Source: Micromonospora chokoriensis
GTDB lineage: Bacteria > Actinomycetota > Actinomycetes > Mycobacteriales > Micromonosporaceae
Direction: 5' to 3'
DNA: 64,000 nucleotides
NCBI RefSeq assembly: GCF_900091505.1
Contig: NZ_LT607409.1
Coordinates: 4,464,001 to 4,528,000 of the forward strand
Below the pieces are notes generated by a model. The model was not told the origin of the DNA. It saw nothing but the letters and a program-made list of their open reading frames with translations, and did no database searches. Both the position numbers and the translations under genes were made by a program. Shown piece by piece: positions 36,201 through 45,673 of the stretch (the stretch's first letter is position 1; each line of letters starts with the position of its first letter).

Positions 36201-36971
36201 ATGACCGAACCGGTCTGGGGGCCCGTGCACCGGGACATCGTCGACCTGCTCGCCGACCACCCCGCGGACGTGCCGGCCGTGGTCGATCACCTCACCAAAC
36301 TCCAGGACCTGTTGGTGCGGCTGCCTCCGCTGGAGGACAGCTGTCCCCTCGCCGACTTCAACAGGCTCTACCTGACCATCACCACCAGCGTGCTCGACGG
36401 GCTGTACGAGGACCGCTTCGTCGATCCGGCGTTCCTGTCCCGGCTCGACGTCGAGTTCGCGGCACGGTACTTCGACGCGATGCGGTTGTGGACCGACTCC
36501 AGCCCGGGCACCCCGAAGGCCTGGTCGTGCCTCTTCGAGCGGATGCGGGGGCCGGACGCCCGTCCGTTGCCCTCGGCGGCGGCCGGGGTGAACGCGCACA
36601 TCAACTTCGACCTGCCGTTCGCATTGGTGACGACGTTCGACCACCTGGAGTCGGAGCCGGTCGACGGCAGCGACCAGCACCGCGACTATCTGGAGATCAA
36701 CAACATCTTCGCCGACAAGATCCCCGGCCTGCGCCGGGGCTATCTGGAGCGGTGGCAGTTGCTCATCGACATGCTCAACGGCGACATCGACGACTGGTAC
36801 CAGGGGGAACTGGTCGAGTACACCCGCGATGTCGCCTGGCGTAACGCGCAGAAGATCTGGCGGTGCCGGCACGATCCGGACGCCCGCGAGTGTGAGCGCC
36901 TGCGGTTGGACGACAACGCCGCAGCGCTCGGCCGGCTGCTGCTCTCGCCCCTGGGGGCGTTCCTGCAGTAG
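36201..36971 (+). CDS. DUF5995 family protein
   Basis: This 256-residue soluble protein is rich in helices. The central AAGVNAHINFDLPFALV stretch is the recognisable core of the DUF5995 family, whose function is unknown. Conserved His, Asn and Asp residues in that core could form a metal or catalytic site, which is inference. ATG 36201 follows TGGAGGAGAG, a strong ribosome site; an in-frame start at 36132 adds only low-complexity sequence. It is a single-gene unit between two hairpins. Confidence 0.85.
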   Translation: MTEPVWGPVHRDIVDLLADHPADVPAVVDHLTKLQDLLVRLPPLEDSCPLADFNRLYLTITTSVLDGLYEDRFVDPAFLSRLDVEFAARYFDAMRLWTDSSPGTPKAWSCLFERMRGPDARPLPSAAAGVNAHINFDLPFALVTTFDHLESEPVDGSDQHRDYLEINNIFADKIPGLRRGYLERWQLLIDMLNGDIDDWYQGELVEYTRDVAWRNAQKIWRCRHDPDARECERLRLDDNAAALGRLLLSPLGAFLQ

Positions 36972-36985
36972 TCGGGACGGGGGGT

Positions 36986-37024
36986 CCCCGCGCTCCGCCC
37001 CGTGGGGGGCGGCGGAGCGCGGGG
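36986..37024 (+). terminator. Terminator after the DUF5995 gene
   Basis: A perfect 14-bp GC stem (36986-36999 with 37011-37024) with an 11-nt loop lies 14 nt past the stop. Confidence 0.85.
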
Positions 37025-37334
37025 GCGCGTCCCACCAGCTCCACCCACCCCGCGGGGTCGGCCGAGGTCCGGTCGGCCCGGGGGTACAGCCGGTCGGCCC
37101 GGGGGGTGTCGACCGTCTGCCACCGTCGGCCGGCCCGGGGGGTGTCGGCCGGCGGTGGGGCGGGGGCGTCGACGGTGCGGAATCTGCGGGGTGTCGGCGG
37201 GCGCGGAACGGGTACGCCCGCGCCATGACCGTCCTGGCCCGGCGGCGGCCCGCCGCCCGACCCCGGCCCGCGCGGCCCGGGCCCCTTCGCCCGGGTGGCC
37301 CGGTGTCCCGACCCACCGCCCGGCCGGGTGCCCG
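37025..37334. other. Gene-free GC-rich spacer with short repeats
   Basis: No supported gene. The stretch 37070-37150 repeats GGTCGGCCCGGGGG-like units several times. A 37-codon ORF at 37225-37338 (starting MTVLARRRP) overlaps the next start as GTGA, but it is almost pure Arg/Pro/Ala and is not convincing. Confidence 0.6.
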
Positions 37335-37736
37335 GTGACCGACGTCGCGACGCGGTTTCCGTTCCGCTTCGATCCGGTGTTCCGTCCGGTGTTGGCGCTG
37401 CTGGGTGTCCGCCCGGCGACGGCCTGGGTCGCCGTGACCGACCGGGACCTGATGATCCGGTACGGGCCGTGGCGGCTGCGCACCGCCCGGGCGAACGTGA
37501 TCGCCGTCGAGCTGAGCGGCCCGTACCGCTGGTGGCGGGTGATCGGCCCGCACGTGTCGATGGTCGACCGGGGCGCGAGCTTCGGCAGCAGCACGGCGGG
37601 CGGCATCTGTCTGCGCTTCGGCGCGCCGGTGCCGGCCCTGGTGCCCGGCGGGCGCGTACGGCACCCGGCGGCGACGGTGACCGTGGCGGACCCGCCGGCG
37701 CTGGCCCGACTGCTCGCCGTGCCGGACCTGTCCTGA
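37335..37736 (+). CDS. Conserved hypothetical protein
   Basis: This is a 133-residue soluble protein. RFPFRFDPVFRPVLALLG is followed by alternating hydrophobic/basic segments (WVAVTDRDLMIRYGPW, NVIAVELSGPYRWWRVIGP) resembling short beta strands of a small beta-barrel or PH-like fold. No catalytic motif is visible. GTG 37335 is the most likely start because the upstream frame is low-complexity. I do not recognise a function. Confidence 0.65.
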   Translation: MTDVATRFPFRFDPVFRPVLALLGVRPATAWVAVTDRDLMIRYGPWRLRTARANVIAVELSGPYRWWRVIGPHVSMVDRGASFGSSTAGGICLRFGAPVPALVPGGRVRHPAATVTVADPPALARLLAVPDLS

Positions 37737-37824
37737 GCAGCGCGTTCACCTCCCCGGTTCGCCCGGCTGGCCGCCTGGCCACCGCCTACCGTCGGGTCAG
37801 GACCGCTGAGGGTGGGGACTGACG

Positions 37825-39921
37825 ATGGGTGAGGAGCACCGGGCGCGAGCCCGACGCTGGGGTGGACGCCGCCACGCGCCGACCGGGCCGGACCCGGCGC
37901 TTCGGGCGGCCCGTGACCCGGCCCGCCCGCACCCGGGCGGCCGGCCCGGGGTGGTGGTGCCCGAACGTGTGCCCACCCCGGCCCGTTCGGCGCCACCGGC
38001 CAGCCCGCTGCGCCGGTGGCTCTTCCAGCACCAGGTGCAGCCGCCCGGGCCGGAGACGAGCGAGGGGCAGAACCGCCGGCACGCCTGGTGGCAGGTGATG
38101 TGCCTGACCGGGGTGGACTACTTCTCCACGCTGTCGTACCTTCCGGGCATCGCCGCGGTGGCGGCCGGCGCGCTCTCCCCGCTGGCGACCCTCCTGATCG
38201 TCGCGCTCACCCTGTTCGGCATGCTGCCGATGTACCGGCGGGTGGCCCACGACAGCCCGCACGGTCAGGGTTCGGTGGCGATGTTGGAGCGGCTGCTGCC
38301 GTTCTGGCGGGGCAAGATCTTCGTGCTCGTGCTGCTCGGCTTCGTGGCGACCTCCTGGATCATCACGATCACGCTCTCGTCGGCCGACGCGACGGTGCAC
38401 CTGTTGGAGAACCCGTACCTGCCGGACGCTCCGGAGGGCGCCCTGGTGCCGGTCGTGGTCACCGTCGTGCTGCTGCTCGTCCTCGGCGGGGTGTTCCTGC
38501 TCGGGTTCCGCGAGGCGGTGGTGGTCGCCATCCCGCTCGTCGCGATCTTCCTGGCGCTCAACGCGGTGATCGTCGGGGTGGCGGTGGCCCGGATCGTCGG
38601 CGACCCCGGCATCGTGTCGGACTGGACGGCCGCGGTGACCACCACCGGCGGCGGCCCGGGTCATGTGCTGCTCACCGCCGTGTTGGCCTTCCCGCTGTTG
38701 GTGCTGGGGCTGTCCGGGTTCGAGACCGGGGTCAGCATGATGCCGCTGGTGGCGGCCGACGGGCCGGACAAGCAGGCCCGCCTGGCCGCCCGGATCCGCA
38801 ACACACGTCGGCTGCTCACCACCGCGGCCCTGATCATGTCGGTGTACCTGATCTCGACGACGTTCGTGACCACGGCGCTCATCCCGGAGGAGGAGTTCCG
38901 GCCGGGTGGCGGCGCGAACGGGCGGGCGTTGGCGTTCCTGGCGCACACCTACCTGGGCGAGGCCTTCGGCACCGTCTACGACGTGAGCAGCGTGCTCATC
39001 CTCTGGTTCGCCGGCGCGTCGGCGATGGCCGGGTTGATCAACATCGTGCCGCGCTACCTGCCCTCGTACGGCATGGCGCCGGAGTGGGCGAGGGCGGTGC
39101 GCCCGGTGGTGGTCGTCTACACCGTCGTCAGCGTCGGTATCACGATCGCCTTCCGAGCCGACGTCAACGCACAGGCCGGGGCGTACGCCACGGGCATCCT
39201 GGCGATGATGGTCTCCGGCGCGGTGGCGGTGACCATCGCGGCGGCCCGACGCCACCAGCGCGTCGGCGCGTTCGGCTTCACGGTGCTCACACTGGTGCTG
39301 CTGTACGCGCTGGTGGAGAACGTCATCGAGCAGCCGGACGGGATCACCATCTCGGCGTTGTTCATCCTCGGCATCATCGCCGTCTCGCTGGTCTCCCGGG
39401 TCACCCGCACCACCGAGCTGCGGGCCGAGCGGATCGAGTTCGACGAACCGGCCCGCCGGTTCATCACCGAGTCGCTGGCCCATGACGGGCAGCTGCACCT
39501 GATCGCGAACAAGCGGCAGAAGGGCTCGGTGAAGGAGTACACGGTCAAGGAACGGGCCCAGCGCGGGATGAATCCGGTACCCGGGGCCGCGGACGTGCTG
39601 TTCCTGGAGATCGACGTGGTCGATCCGTCGGAGTTCAGTCAGGTGCTGCGGGTGCACGGGATCGAGGTGGGTGGCTTCCGGGTGCTGCGGGCGAGCAGCC
39701 CGGCCGCGCCCAACGCGATCGCCGCGATCCTGCTGGCCCTGCGGGACGCGACCGGCGTGCGGCCGCACGCGCACTTCGAGTGGTCGGAGGGGAGCCCGAT
39801 CGCGCACCTGGCGCGCTATCTCATTCTCGGCCGTGGGGACACCCCTCCGGTGGTACGGGAGATCATCCGTCGGACCGAGCACGACCCGCTACGACGCCCC
39901 GGTATCCACGTCGGCGGCTGA
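37825..39921 (+). CDS. APC-superfamily amino-acid-type permease
   Basis: This 698-residue protein has a basic, Pro-rich N-terminal tail of about 85 residues, then roughly twelve membrane helices (for example FSTLSYLPGIAAVAAGALS, VTVVLLLVLGGVFLLGF, ALIMSVYLISTTFVTTAL). A cytoplasmic C-terminal domain of about 200 residues begins near TRTTELRAERIEFDEPARRF. The fold matches large APC transporters of actinobacteria; the substrate is unknown. ATG 37825 follows GGTGGGG. The N-terminal tail may be partly over-called. Confidence 0.85.
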   Translation: MGEEHRARARRWGGRRHAPTGPDPALRAARDPARPHPGGRPGVVVPERVPTPARSAPPASPLRRWLFQHQVQPPGPETSEGQNRRHAWWQVMCLTGVDYFSTLSYLPGIAAVAAGALSPLATLLIVALTLFGMLPMYRRVAHDSPHGQGSVAMLERLLPFWRGKIFVLVLLGFVATSWIITITLSSADATVHLLENPYLPDAPEGALVPVVVTVVLLLVLGGVFLLGFREAVVVAIPLVAIFLALNAVIVGVAVARIVGDPGIVSDWTAAVTTTGGGPGHVLLTAVLAFPLLVLGLSGFETGVSMMPLVAADGPDKQARLAARIRNTRRLLTTAALIMSVYLISTTFVTTALIPEEEFRPGGGANGRALAFLAHTYLGEAFGTVYDVSSVLILWFAGASAMAGLINIVPRYLPSYGMAPEWARAVRPVVVVYTVVSVGITIAFRADVNAQAGAYATGILAMMVSGAVAVTIAAARRHQRVGAFGFTVLTLVLLYALVENVIEQPDGITISALFILGIIAVSLVSRVTRTTELRAERIEFDEPARRFITESLAHDGQLHLIANKRQKGSVKEYTVKERAQRGMNPVPGAADVLFLEIDVVDPSEFSQVLRVHGIEVGGFRVLRASSPAAPNAIAAILLALRDATGVRPHAHFEWSEGSPIAHLARYLILGRGDTPPVVREIIRRTEHDPLRRPGIHVGG

Positions 39922-40094
39922 TCCGCGTGCCCGTTTGGTGGGTACCGAAGATGAATAAGGGCACTATTCACGTTCACACCTTGCTGTCCGTATTGCGGAC
40001 TTATCGTGACGTCTGGTGGTCGGCGGTACGTCGAGCGCCCCGCGCCCGGATCGGCGCGCGGTCACGGCAGTAGGCAGGAAGGTAGGCATTCTTG

Positions 40095-41609
40095 ATGTCC
40101 ACGTACCCAGGAGGAGATCGCGCGACCCGACCCAGGCGGCGGTCCCGATGGTTCCTGGCCAGCGGTTTCCTGGCGGGGAGCCTGGTCGTGGGAGCGGCCG
40201 GAGCAGCAGGCGTGGCCGCCGCCGCCGACCAGGCCCTCGCCCTTCCCGGTCTGGGCCGGCTCACCGCGGCCGGTAGCGACGACGACCGGCGGGCCGACGA
40301 CCGGCGCGGCGAGGACCGCGAGCGGGGCGATGGCGAGCGGGACCGCCCGAGCACCCCGGGCACCGGCAGGCGCGGCGTGGTGTCGGTCCCCTGCGACGCC
40401 GCGAAGCTGGTGGCCGCGCTGGTGACGGCCAACGCCGAGGGCGGGGCGGAACTGCGCCTCGCGCCCAAGTGCCGCTACGTCCTCACCGAGGCGTTCCACG
40501 AGACCGACCAGTACGACGGCGGGATCCGCGACGCCCGGGAGGCCGCCGACGCCGCGGAGACCCCCGGCGACGCCGAGGCGCCCCCGCACAACCCGGCCGA
40601 CGACACCGCCGGCCTGCCGGTGATCTACCAGCCCATCACCATCGACGGCGCCGGGGCCACCATCGCCCGCGACGCCCAGGCCGCCGCGTTCCGGTTCTTC
40701 ACCGTGCGCGACGGCGGGGAGCTGACCCTGCGGGACGTGGAGCTGCACAACGGCCGCTCGGCGATCGAGGGCGGCAGCGTGCACGTGGTGCACGGCGCCA
40801 CGGCCGTGGTGGAGCGGGTGACGGTCTCCCAGAGCACGTCGCTGTCGCCCGAGGGCGGCGGCGGGGGCATCTTCAACGACGGCAACATGGTGGTCACCGA
40901 CTCCACGTTCATCGGCAACAGCGCATCCGGCGCCGCGGGCAAGGGCGGGGGCCTGCTCAACGGTGGCGTGCTGACGCTGAAGCGCTCCGAGTTCCACCGC
41001 AACAGCGCCAACGCGTACGGCGGCGGGCTCGGCAACTACCGGGGCGCGGCCGAGGTGGAGAGCGTCTCCTTCACCCACAACAGCGCCGTGCAGGGTGGTG
41101 GGCTGGCCAGCTTCTCGGCCCGGACCAAGGTCTCCGACACCGAACTGTTGAACAACACCGCGCAGGTCGGCGGCGGTGCCGCGAACTCCGACGCGGTGCT
41201 GGTGATGCGCAGGATGACCATCCGTGGCAACACGTCCACCGTCAACGGCGGCGGCATCTCGACCGTCAAGGGCCTGACCCCGCTCGACGACAGCGTGGTC
41301 GACGGCAACACCACGCACGGCCTGGGCGCCGGCATCTACGCCGAGAAGGCGAACCTGCTGGTCCGCGGCAGTGACGTGACGCGCAACGAGGCGGTCGGCG
41401 CCACGTCCACGGGTGGCGGCATCTACGCGACAGCCGGCTCGGTGGCGATCTACACCAGCAAGATCACCCACAACGCGTCGACGCTGAAGCCGGGCGGGGT
41501 CTTCGCCTCGCACGCCCAGGTCAAGATCGACGACGAGAGCGTCGTCGTGGAGAACGAGCCCACCAACTGCGAGGGCAGCCAGGTGCCCATCACGCACTGC
41601 TTCCGCTGA
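40095..41609 (+). CDS. Secreted right-handed parallel beta-helix protein
   Basis: This is a 504-residue exported protein. The N-terminus has twin Arg (RRRSRWFLA) followed by a hydrophobic segment ending in GVAAAADQALA, so Tat or Sec export is likely. An Asp/Arg-rich spacer follows. From about residue 180 come repeated rungs such as GGGIFNDGNMVVTDSTF, GGGLLNGGVLTLKRSEF and GGGLGNYRGAAEVESV, the polymorphic beta-helix pattern. No polysaccharide-lyase catalytic residues are clear, so an adhesive or structural role is as likely as an enzyme. It closes with a Cys-containing tail. Confidence 0.85.
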   Translation: MSTYPGGDRATRPRRRSRWFLASGFLAGSLVVGAAGAAGVAAAADQALALPGLGRLTAAGSDDDRRADDRRGEDRERGDGERDRPSTPGTGRRGVVSVPCDAAKLVAALVTANAEGGAELRLAPKCRYVLTEAFHETDQYDGGIRDAREAADAAETPGDAEAPPHNPADDTAGLPVIYQPITIDGAGATIARDAQAAAFRFFTVRDGGELTLRDVELHNGRSAIEGGSVHVVHGATAVVERVTVSQSTSLSPEGGGGGIFNDGNMVVTDSTFIGNSASGAAGKGGGLLNGGVLTLKRSEFHRNSANAYGGGLGNYRGAAEVESVSFTHNSAVQGGGLASFSARTKVSDTELLNNTAQVGGGAANSDAVLVMRRMTIRGNTSTVNGGGISTVKGLTPLDDSVVDGNTTHGLGAGIYAEKANLLVRGSDVTRNEAVGATSTGGGIYATAGSVAIYTSKITHNASTLKPGGVFASHAQVKIDDESVVVENEPTNCEGSQVPITHCFR

Positions 41610-41642
41610 GGACACCGCGCACCCATCCCGAGCGCGCAGCCG

Positions 41643-41669
41643 GCCGCCCCGACGACCCGTCGGGGCGGC
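41643..41669. terminator. Terminator hairpin after the beta-helix gene
   Basis: A perfect 12-bp stem GCCGCCCCGACG / CGTCGGGGCGGC with a 3-nt loop lies 33 nt past the stop. Confidence 0.85.
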
Positions 41670-41703
41670 TCGGCACGTCCGGGTGTCCGCGTGCCGCCGG
41701 TGG

Positions 41704-41970
41704 TCAGCCCACCGCGCGCAGCCGACCGGAGAGGTCGGTGGCGAAGAAGTCCAGGAAGCCGTCCGGGTCGGGACCGGCGTTCTGCAGGACGATGTGGTCG
41801 AAGCCGGCGTCGACGTACGACCGGACCTTGGCGACGTGCGGCTCCGGCTCGGGGCCGACGGCGAAGAGTTGACGGATGTGCTTCTCCTCGACGTGCGCGC
41901 TGGCCGCGTCGACGTTGACCGGGTTCGGCAGCTCGCTCATCACCTTCCAGCCGGTGAGCCTGACTGACGC
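41704..41970 (-). pseudogene. 3' fragment of an F420-dependent LLM-class oxidoreductase
   Basis: The minus strand encodes GWKVMSELPNPVNVDAASAH, then AVGPEPEPHVAKVRSYVDAG and FDHIVLQNAGPDPDGFLDFF before the stop. This is the C-terminal quarter of an F420-dependent glucose-6-phosphate-dehydrogenase-like (LLM) enzyme. Similarity stops abruptly near 41965, and the upstream sequence no longer matches, so about 230 residues are missing. It is a truncated remnant with no start or ribosome site. Confidence 0.75.
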
Positions 41971-42348
41971 GGGGTCGGTTCCCGACCGGGGCACCGACAA
42001 ACGCCACCGGGGGCGCAAACCAGCCTCCTAGGATGCCGTACGGGGTGTGGCGGCCACGTCTGTCGAAGGAGCGGCCGGGCAGTTCCGGGCTGCCGCCGCG
42101 AGGCCCCCCGAACATCTCCGAACTGGCCCGTGACCAGGTCGGACAACCAGCCGGCTGTTCGAAACAGCAGACCCCTCTTCCGACGGTCACCGAGGGGCCA
42201 ACAGACTTCTCCTCGTCCGGCGGAGCCATCCGACCGAGGGCGGTCAGGAACCGGACGCCACCTCCGATCATGGCCCGCCGGACGAGGTCAGGGGTGGACC
42301 AGTGTCGGCGGCCGTACCGGTCGCGGCAGAGCCAGCAGGGGAGTCAGG
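41971..42348. other. Gene-free region upstream of a secreted-protein gene
   Basis: Frames here on both strands are low-complexity or lack ribosome sites. The region probably holds the deletion scar of the F420 enzyme fragment and the promoter of the gene at 42349. No clear repeat or hairpin was found. Confidence 0.5.
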
Positions 42349-42801
42349 ATGACCAACAGTGTGTTCCGTCGTGCCGCCGCCGTCCTCGTGGCGGCCGTCC
42401 TCGGGGGCGGCGCAGCCCTCACCGGCGCGTCGCCGGCCTTCGCGACGGGCTGCCTTACCGGCACCGATTCGGTGCCCAGCCCGAAGGGCGGCCCTGGAGC
42501 GACCGCGACCGCGACCCTCTGCGTCAACAGCGCCGGCTACGCGTGGCTGGACACGAACCGGACCAACACCGTCACCGACCAGAACGGCGACGGCTTCGCC
42601 GCGCGGGTGTACGTCTACTGGAACCAGGGCTACAGCGGGGCGATCGCCGTCGACGACACCTCATCGTCGGGAAGTACCCGGCTGTACTGGGAGTCCGGCG
42701 CGGGCACCCGGTTCACCTGGACCGAGGTCTTCGTCTGCCTGGGTTACTCCAGGCCCGACGACCACAACGGCCGCTGCGCCTCGGTCGTCTACAACAACTG
42801 A
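42349..42801 (+). CDS. Small secreted protein of unknown function
   Basis: This 150-residue protein has a clear Sec signal peptide: FRRAAAVLVAAVLGGGAAL, then TGASPAFA before a mature GCLTGTDS. The mature part (about 118 residues) has four Cys and many Trp/Tyr/Asn residues in short strands, such as AARVYVYWNQGYSGA and RFTWTEVFVCLGYSR, suggesting a disulphide-stabilised beta domain. AGGGGAGTCAGG precedes the ATG. I do not recognise the family. Confidence 0.8.
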   Translation: MTNSVFRRAAAVLVAAVLGGGAALTGASPAFATGCLTGTDSVPSPKGGPGATATATLCVNSAGYAWLDTNRTNTVTDQNGDGFAARVYVYWNQGYSGAIAVDDTSSSGSTRLYWESGAGTRFTWTEVFVCLGYSRPDDHNGRCASVVYNN

Positions 42802-42807
42802 CGTACG

Positions 42808-42840
42808 CCGGCCCAGGCCCCCCACCGGGGCCTGGGCCGG
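42808..42840. terminator. Bidirectional terminator hairpin
   Basis: A perfect 14-bp stem (42808-42821 with 42827-42840) with loop CCACC lies between the converging genes ending at 42801 and 42853. Confidence 0.9.
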
Positions 42841-42852
42841 AAAGCGTCTGTC

Positions 42853-43059
42853 CTACTTGGACGGCTCGGGCAGCTTGCAGTCGACCTTCGGGTTGGCGCC
42901 GATGTAGTTCAAGGGCCCGGCCACGATGGTGACCAGGATCGTACCGGCCTCGGCGCAGTTGGTGTCGTCGCCGCTGTAGTAACCGCGCTGGCCGGCGGCG
43001 ACCGCGCCGATCAACAACCAGATCACGACGATGACTCCGAGTATCGAGGTGCCGCGCAT
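42853..43059 (-). CDS. Small membrane-anchored protein
   Basis: This 68-residue protein starts MRGTSILGVIVVIWLLIGAV, one membrane helix. A short outer loop with two Cys (DDTNCAEAG, KVDCKLPEP) and a second hydrophobic stretch (TILVTIVAGPLNYIG) follow. A strong AGGAGG lies 6 nt before the ATG, which supports translation. Similar tiny membrane proteins occur widely in actinobacteria; the function is unknown. Confidence 0.75.
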   Translation of the reverse strand: MRGTSILGVIVVIWLLIGAVAAGQRGYYSGDDTNCAEAGTILVTIVAGPLNYIGANPKVDCKLPEPSK

Positions 43060-43311
43060 CGCTGCCTCCTGAGGAATGTGGTGGATTGCTGAGGTGCAGG
43101 CGTTGTACCCAATCGGGTCACGCGGCTAACGGTCCCCGGCAACGGCCCCGCGAATCGTCCGTCCGGCCGATGCGGTCCACCGTTGAGTACCGCTCGCGCA
43201 TCGGCCACCCGCACCCTGTCGCGTGGGCCCGCTATCGGATCGCCGACCGACCTCGCCGCCGTACGGGCCGGTGGACGTAGAACTGCCTCACGGCCCCGCC
43301 GAGGAGGACTC

Positions 43312-44139
43312 ATGGACGCCCCGACACCGCCCCTGTACATCGACCGCCCCGAGGACGTCGCGGTCGCGGCCCGCGCGCTCGCCGGCGGTGCGGTCGTCGC
43401 GGCGGCGTTCGCCAACTTCTACGCCATCGTCACCCGACCCGACGCGGCCACCGTGCGCCGGGTCAACCTCGCCAAGGGCCGTCCGGCGAACCACGTCGGC
43501 AGCATCACCACCGCCGTCGGACGCATCCCGGGGATGTACGACTGGACGCGGATCTCACCGCGCCTGCCGATCGGGCGGGTGCGGGCGTTGATGGACGCCC
43601 TCTACGGCGCCGGGCCGTTCGGCTTCCGGGGGCCGGCGGCGGAACGGATCCCCGAGCACCTCGTCCAGGTCGACCAGGGGTTGCGGACCACCCAGGTGAT
43701 CGCACCCGGTCTCACCTGCCCGTCCAACGCCTTCTTCGAGCGGGCGCTCGCCGAGACCGGGTCGGACCACCTCTACATCACCTCGGCGAACCGGTCCCGG
43801 CACCTCACCGGGACGGCCGAGGAACCGGCGCACTGGAAGGCCGGGGCTCTCGCCGCCGACTTCGCCCACCTCGACGACCTGGTGGTGCTCTCGCACCGGG
43901 ACGAGGCGGCGGCCCGCGCCGCGTACCCGGGCTACCTCACCACCTCGGTCACCCTGCTCTCCTTCCACGCCCCGGAGGGTGAGCTCGAAGAACCCCCTGT
44001 TCTCACCGTGGACCGGCACGGATCGCTGCACCTGGACGACGTCCGCCGGGCCGCCGCGCCGCTCGGGCTGCAGGTGCGCCTGGCCGGCACCGCCCGACAG
44101 CGGTTGCAGGTGCGGGGGTACGCCGGGGCGCTGGTGTGA
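43312..44139 (+). CDS. Sua5/YciO/YrdC/YwlC family protein
   Basis: This 275-residue protein has a YrdC-like fold: LAGGAVVAAAFANFYAIVT, then VNLAKGRPANHVGSITT in place of the usual KxR/SxxxP nucleotide-binding segment, and LYITSANRSRHLTG matching the SxN motif. Canonical members make threonylcarbamoyl-AMP for tRNA t6A. Divergence of the KxR region and length suggest a paralogue rather than the housekeeping enzyme. ATG 43312 follows GAGGAGGACTC. Confidence 0.82.
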   Translation: MDAPTPPLYIDRPEDVAVAARALAGGAVVAAAFANFYAIVTRPDAATVRRVNLAKGRPANHVGSITTAVGRIPGMYDWTRISPRLPIGRVRALMDALYGAGPFGFRGPAAERIPEHLVQVDQGLRTTQVIAPGLTCPSNAFFERALAETGSDHLYITSANRSRHLTGTAEEPAHWKAGALAADFAHLDDLVVLSHRDEAAARAAYPGYLTTSVTLLSFHAPEGELEEPPVLTVDRHGSLHLDDVRRAAAPLGLQVRLAGTARQRLQVRGYAGALV

Positions 44140-44197
44140 GCGGCGGGCGTCCCGCCTCGTCGACCCCACGCTGACCGGGCCGCGCTCGTCCGGCGGC

Positions 44198-45406
44198 TCA
44201 GTGCGGTGGGCTGGGAATCTCCGGCGGCTTGCCGTGGCTTCGTCGGAAGTCCGCGTACGCCACCGCGACCAGCACCAACAGGGCCCCCAGGGACGTGACC
44301 ATGGGTGGCACGTACAGCGCGGCGGGCGCGATGGTCAGCAGCGCCAGGATGCCTCCCGGCCGGGACCAGGACACCCGGCTGAACACCTCGTACTCGAAGG
44401 AGGCCCGGCCGGCCAGGAACAGCGCCGGGCCGCCGAGGATCACCGCCAGCCAGGCCGGCGGGGTCTCCCCGGTGGGTTCGTGCAGCACCAGGTGGAAGCC
44501 GGACGCCGTGGTCACCACCCCGGAAATCATCAACAGATGGGTGTACGGCGCGCTGAACAGGAATCTGCTCGGTGACTCGGACGCCTTGATGGCGCTCGGC
44601 AGCAGCTCGCCGGACTTGTGTACGTAGATCCGCCAGAGCAGCAGGGTGGTCAGGAACGCCACCGCGAACGCCGCCAGGTTCTCGGCCTCGTTGTGCTTGA
44701 GGCTGAACATGGTGCCGATCGTCAGGATGCAGTCGCCGAGCGCGATGATGAAGAACTGCTGGTAACGCTCGGACAGATGCTCCGCCGTGACGTTGCGCTG
44801 CGTCTCCGGCACCACCCCGAGCCCCGGCACCGGGTACGCGAGCCGGAAGCCGAGGTAGTCGATGGCGAGCGCGATCGTCCAGCAGATGATCCGGGCATCC
44901 CCGCTGACGAACGCGCCGATGAGCCACGGGACCGCCGACACCACGAACCAGACGAAGATGCGCGCCGCCCGACGCTGGGTCTGCGGTTGACGCCGCACCG
45001 CCGGCATGAGGAACAGCCCGCGCCCCAGGTGGATCGCCACGTAGGTGCCGGCGAAGACGGACCCACGGTCGTCGAACGCCTCCGGGATCGCCGTCGTCAT
45101 CAGCAGCGCGCCGAACATCACCGCGCTGATCAGCAGCTTGATCTCGGTGCGTTCCGGGTCGTACAGGTCGGTGACGAGGGTGGTGATCGCCCAGGTCCAC
45201 CAGACGGCGGCCAGCATGATGAGGGCCTGCCCGGCGCTGTGCCAGTCGAGCCGCTCGACCATCGTCCGGGAGATGAGCGCCAGCGCGACCACGTACACGA
45301 GGTCGAAGAAGAGTTCGAGGAGGGTCACCCGGCGCGGGCCCTCCGGGTCTCGCACCGGGGGGCCGACGGCCTGCGGCGAGGCGGGATCCGGCGCGGGAAG
45401 GTGCAC
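44198..45406 (-). CDS. Low temperature requirement protein A (LtrA) family
   Basis: This 402-residue polytopic membrane protein has about ten helices. The N-terminal RRVTLLELFFDLVYVVALALI is the LtrA hallmark, and the later FFIIALGDCILTIG and ALGDC-type motif also fit. I place the start at GTG 45406, which has CAGGAG seven nt upstream; GTG 45454 would add 16 residues. Function is unresolved in the family. It converges with the YrdC-like gene. Confidence 0.86.
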   Translation of the reverse strand: MHLPAPDPASPQAVGPPVRDPEGPRRVTLLELFFDLVYVVALALISRTMVERLDWHSAGQALIMLAAVWWTWAITTLVTDLYDPERTEIKLLISAVMFGALLMTTAIPEAFDDRGSVFAGTYVAIHLGRGLFLMPAVRRQPQTQRRAARIFVWFVVSAVPWLIGAFVSGDARIICWTIALAIDYLGFRLAYPVPGLGVVPETQRNVTAEHLSERYQQFFIIALGDCILTIGTMFSLKHNEAENLAAFAVAFLTTLLLWRIYVHKSGELLPSAIKASESPSRFLFSAPYTHLLMISGVVTTASGFHLVLHEPTGETPPAWLAVILGGPALFLAGRASFEYEVFSRVSWSRPGGILALLTIAPAALYVPPMVTSLGALLVLVAVAYADFRRSHGKPPEIPSPPH

Positions 45407-45620
45407 GGGTTGCTCCTGCGGGACCGGTCGACTCGACGGACCTGTCCGGCCCACCTCAACGGACGGTAACGACCGGTCGGCGGCACGGCCCCGGAATCGC
45501 CGGGTCTTCCCCCGACCGGGTCGGTCGGCCCGGGTGCCGGGATTCGGGCGCGTGCGGCCCGGGTCGCTACCGGGGGCTTCGCGCTGTCGCGTGGATCGTC
45601 AGGTCGCCACCGACGAGTGA

Positions 45621-45660
45621 GCCCCCGGCCGGTCGTCGCGGTGGACGGCCGGCCGGGGGC
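45621..45660 (-). terminator. Terminator after the helix-hairpin-helix gene
   Basis: A perfect 12-bp stem GCCCCCGGCCGG / CCGGCCGGGGGC (45621-45632 with 45649-45660) lies 13 nt beyond the minus-strand stop at 45674. Confidence 0.85.
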
Positions 45661-45673
45661 TCCAGGTCAGGCG

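Noticed and set aside
37225..37338. 37-codon ORF overlapping the next start
   Set aside because: The composition is almost only Arg, Pro and Ala, with no ribosome site.
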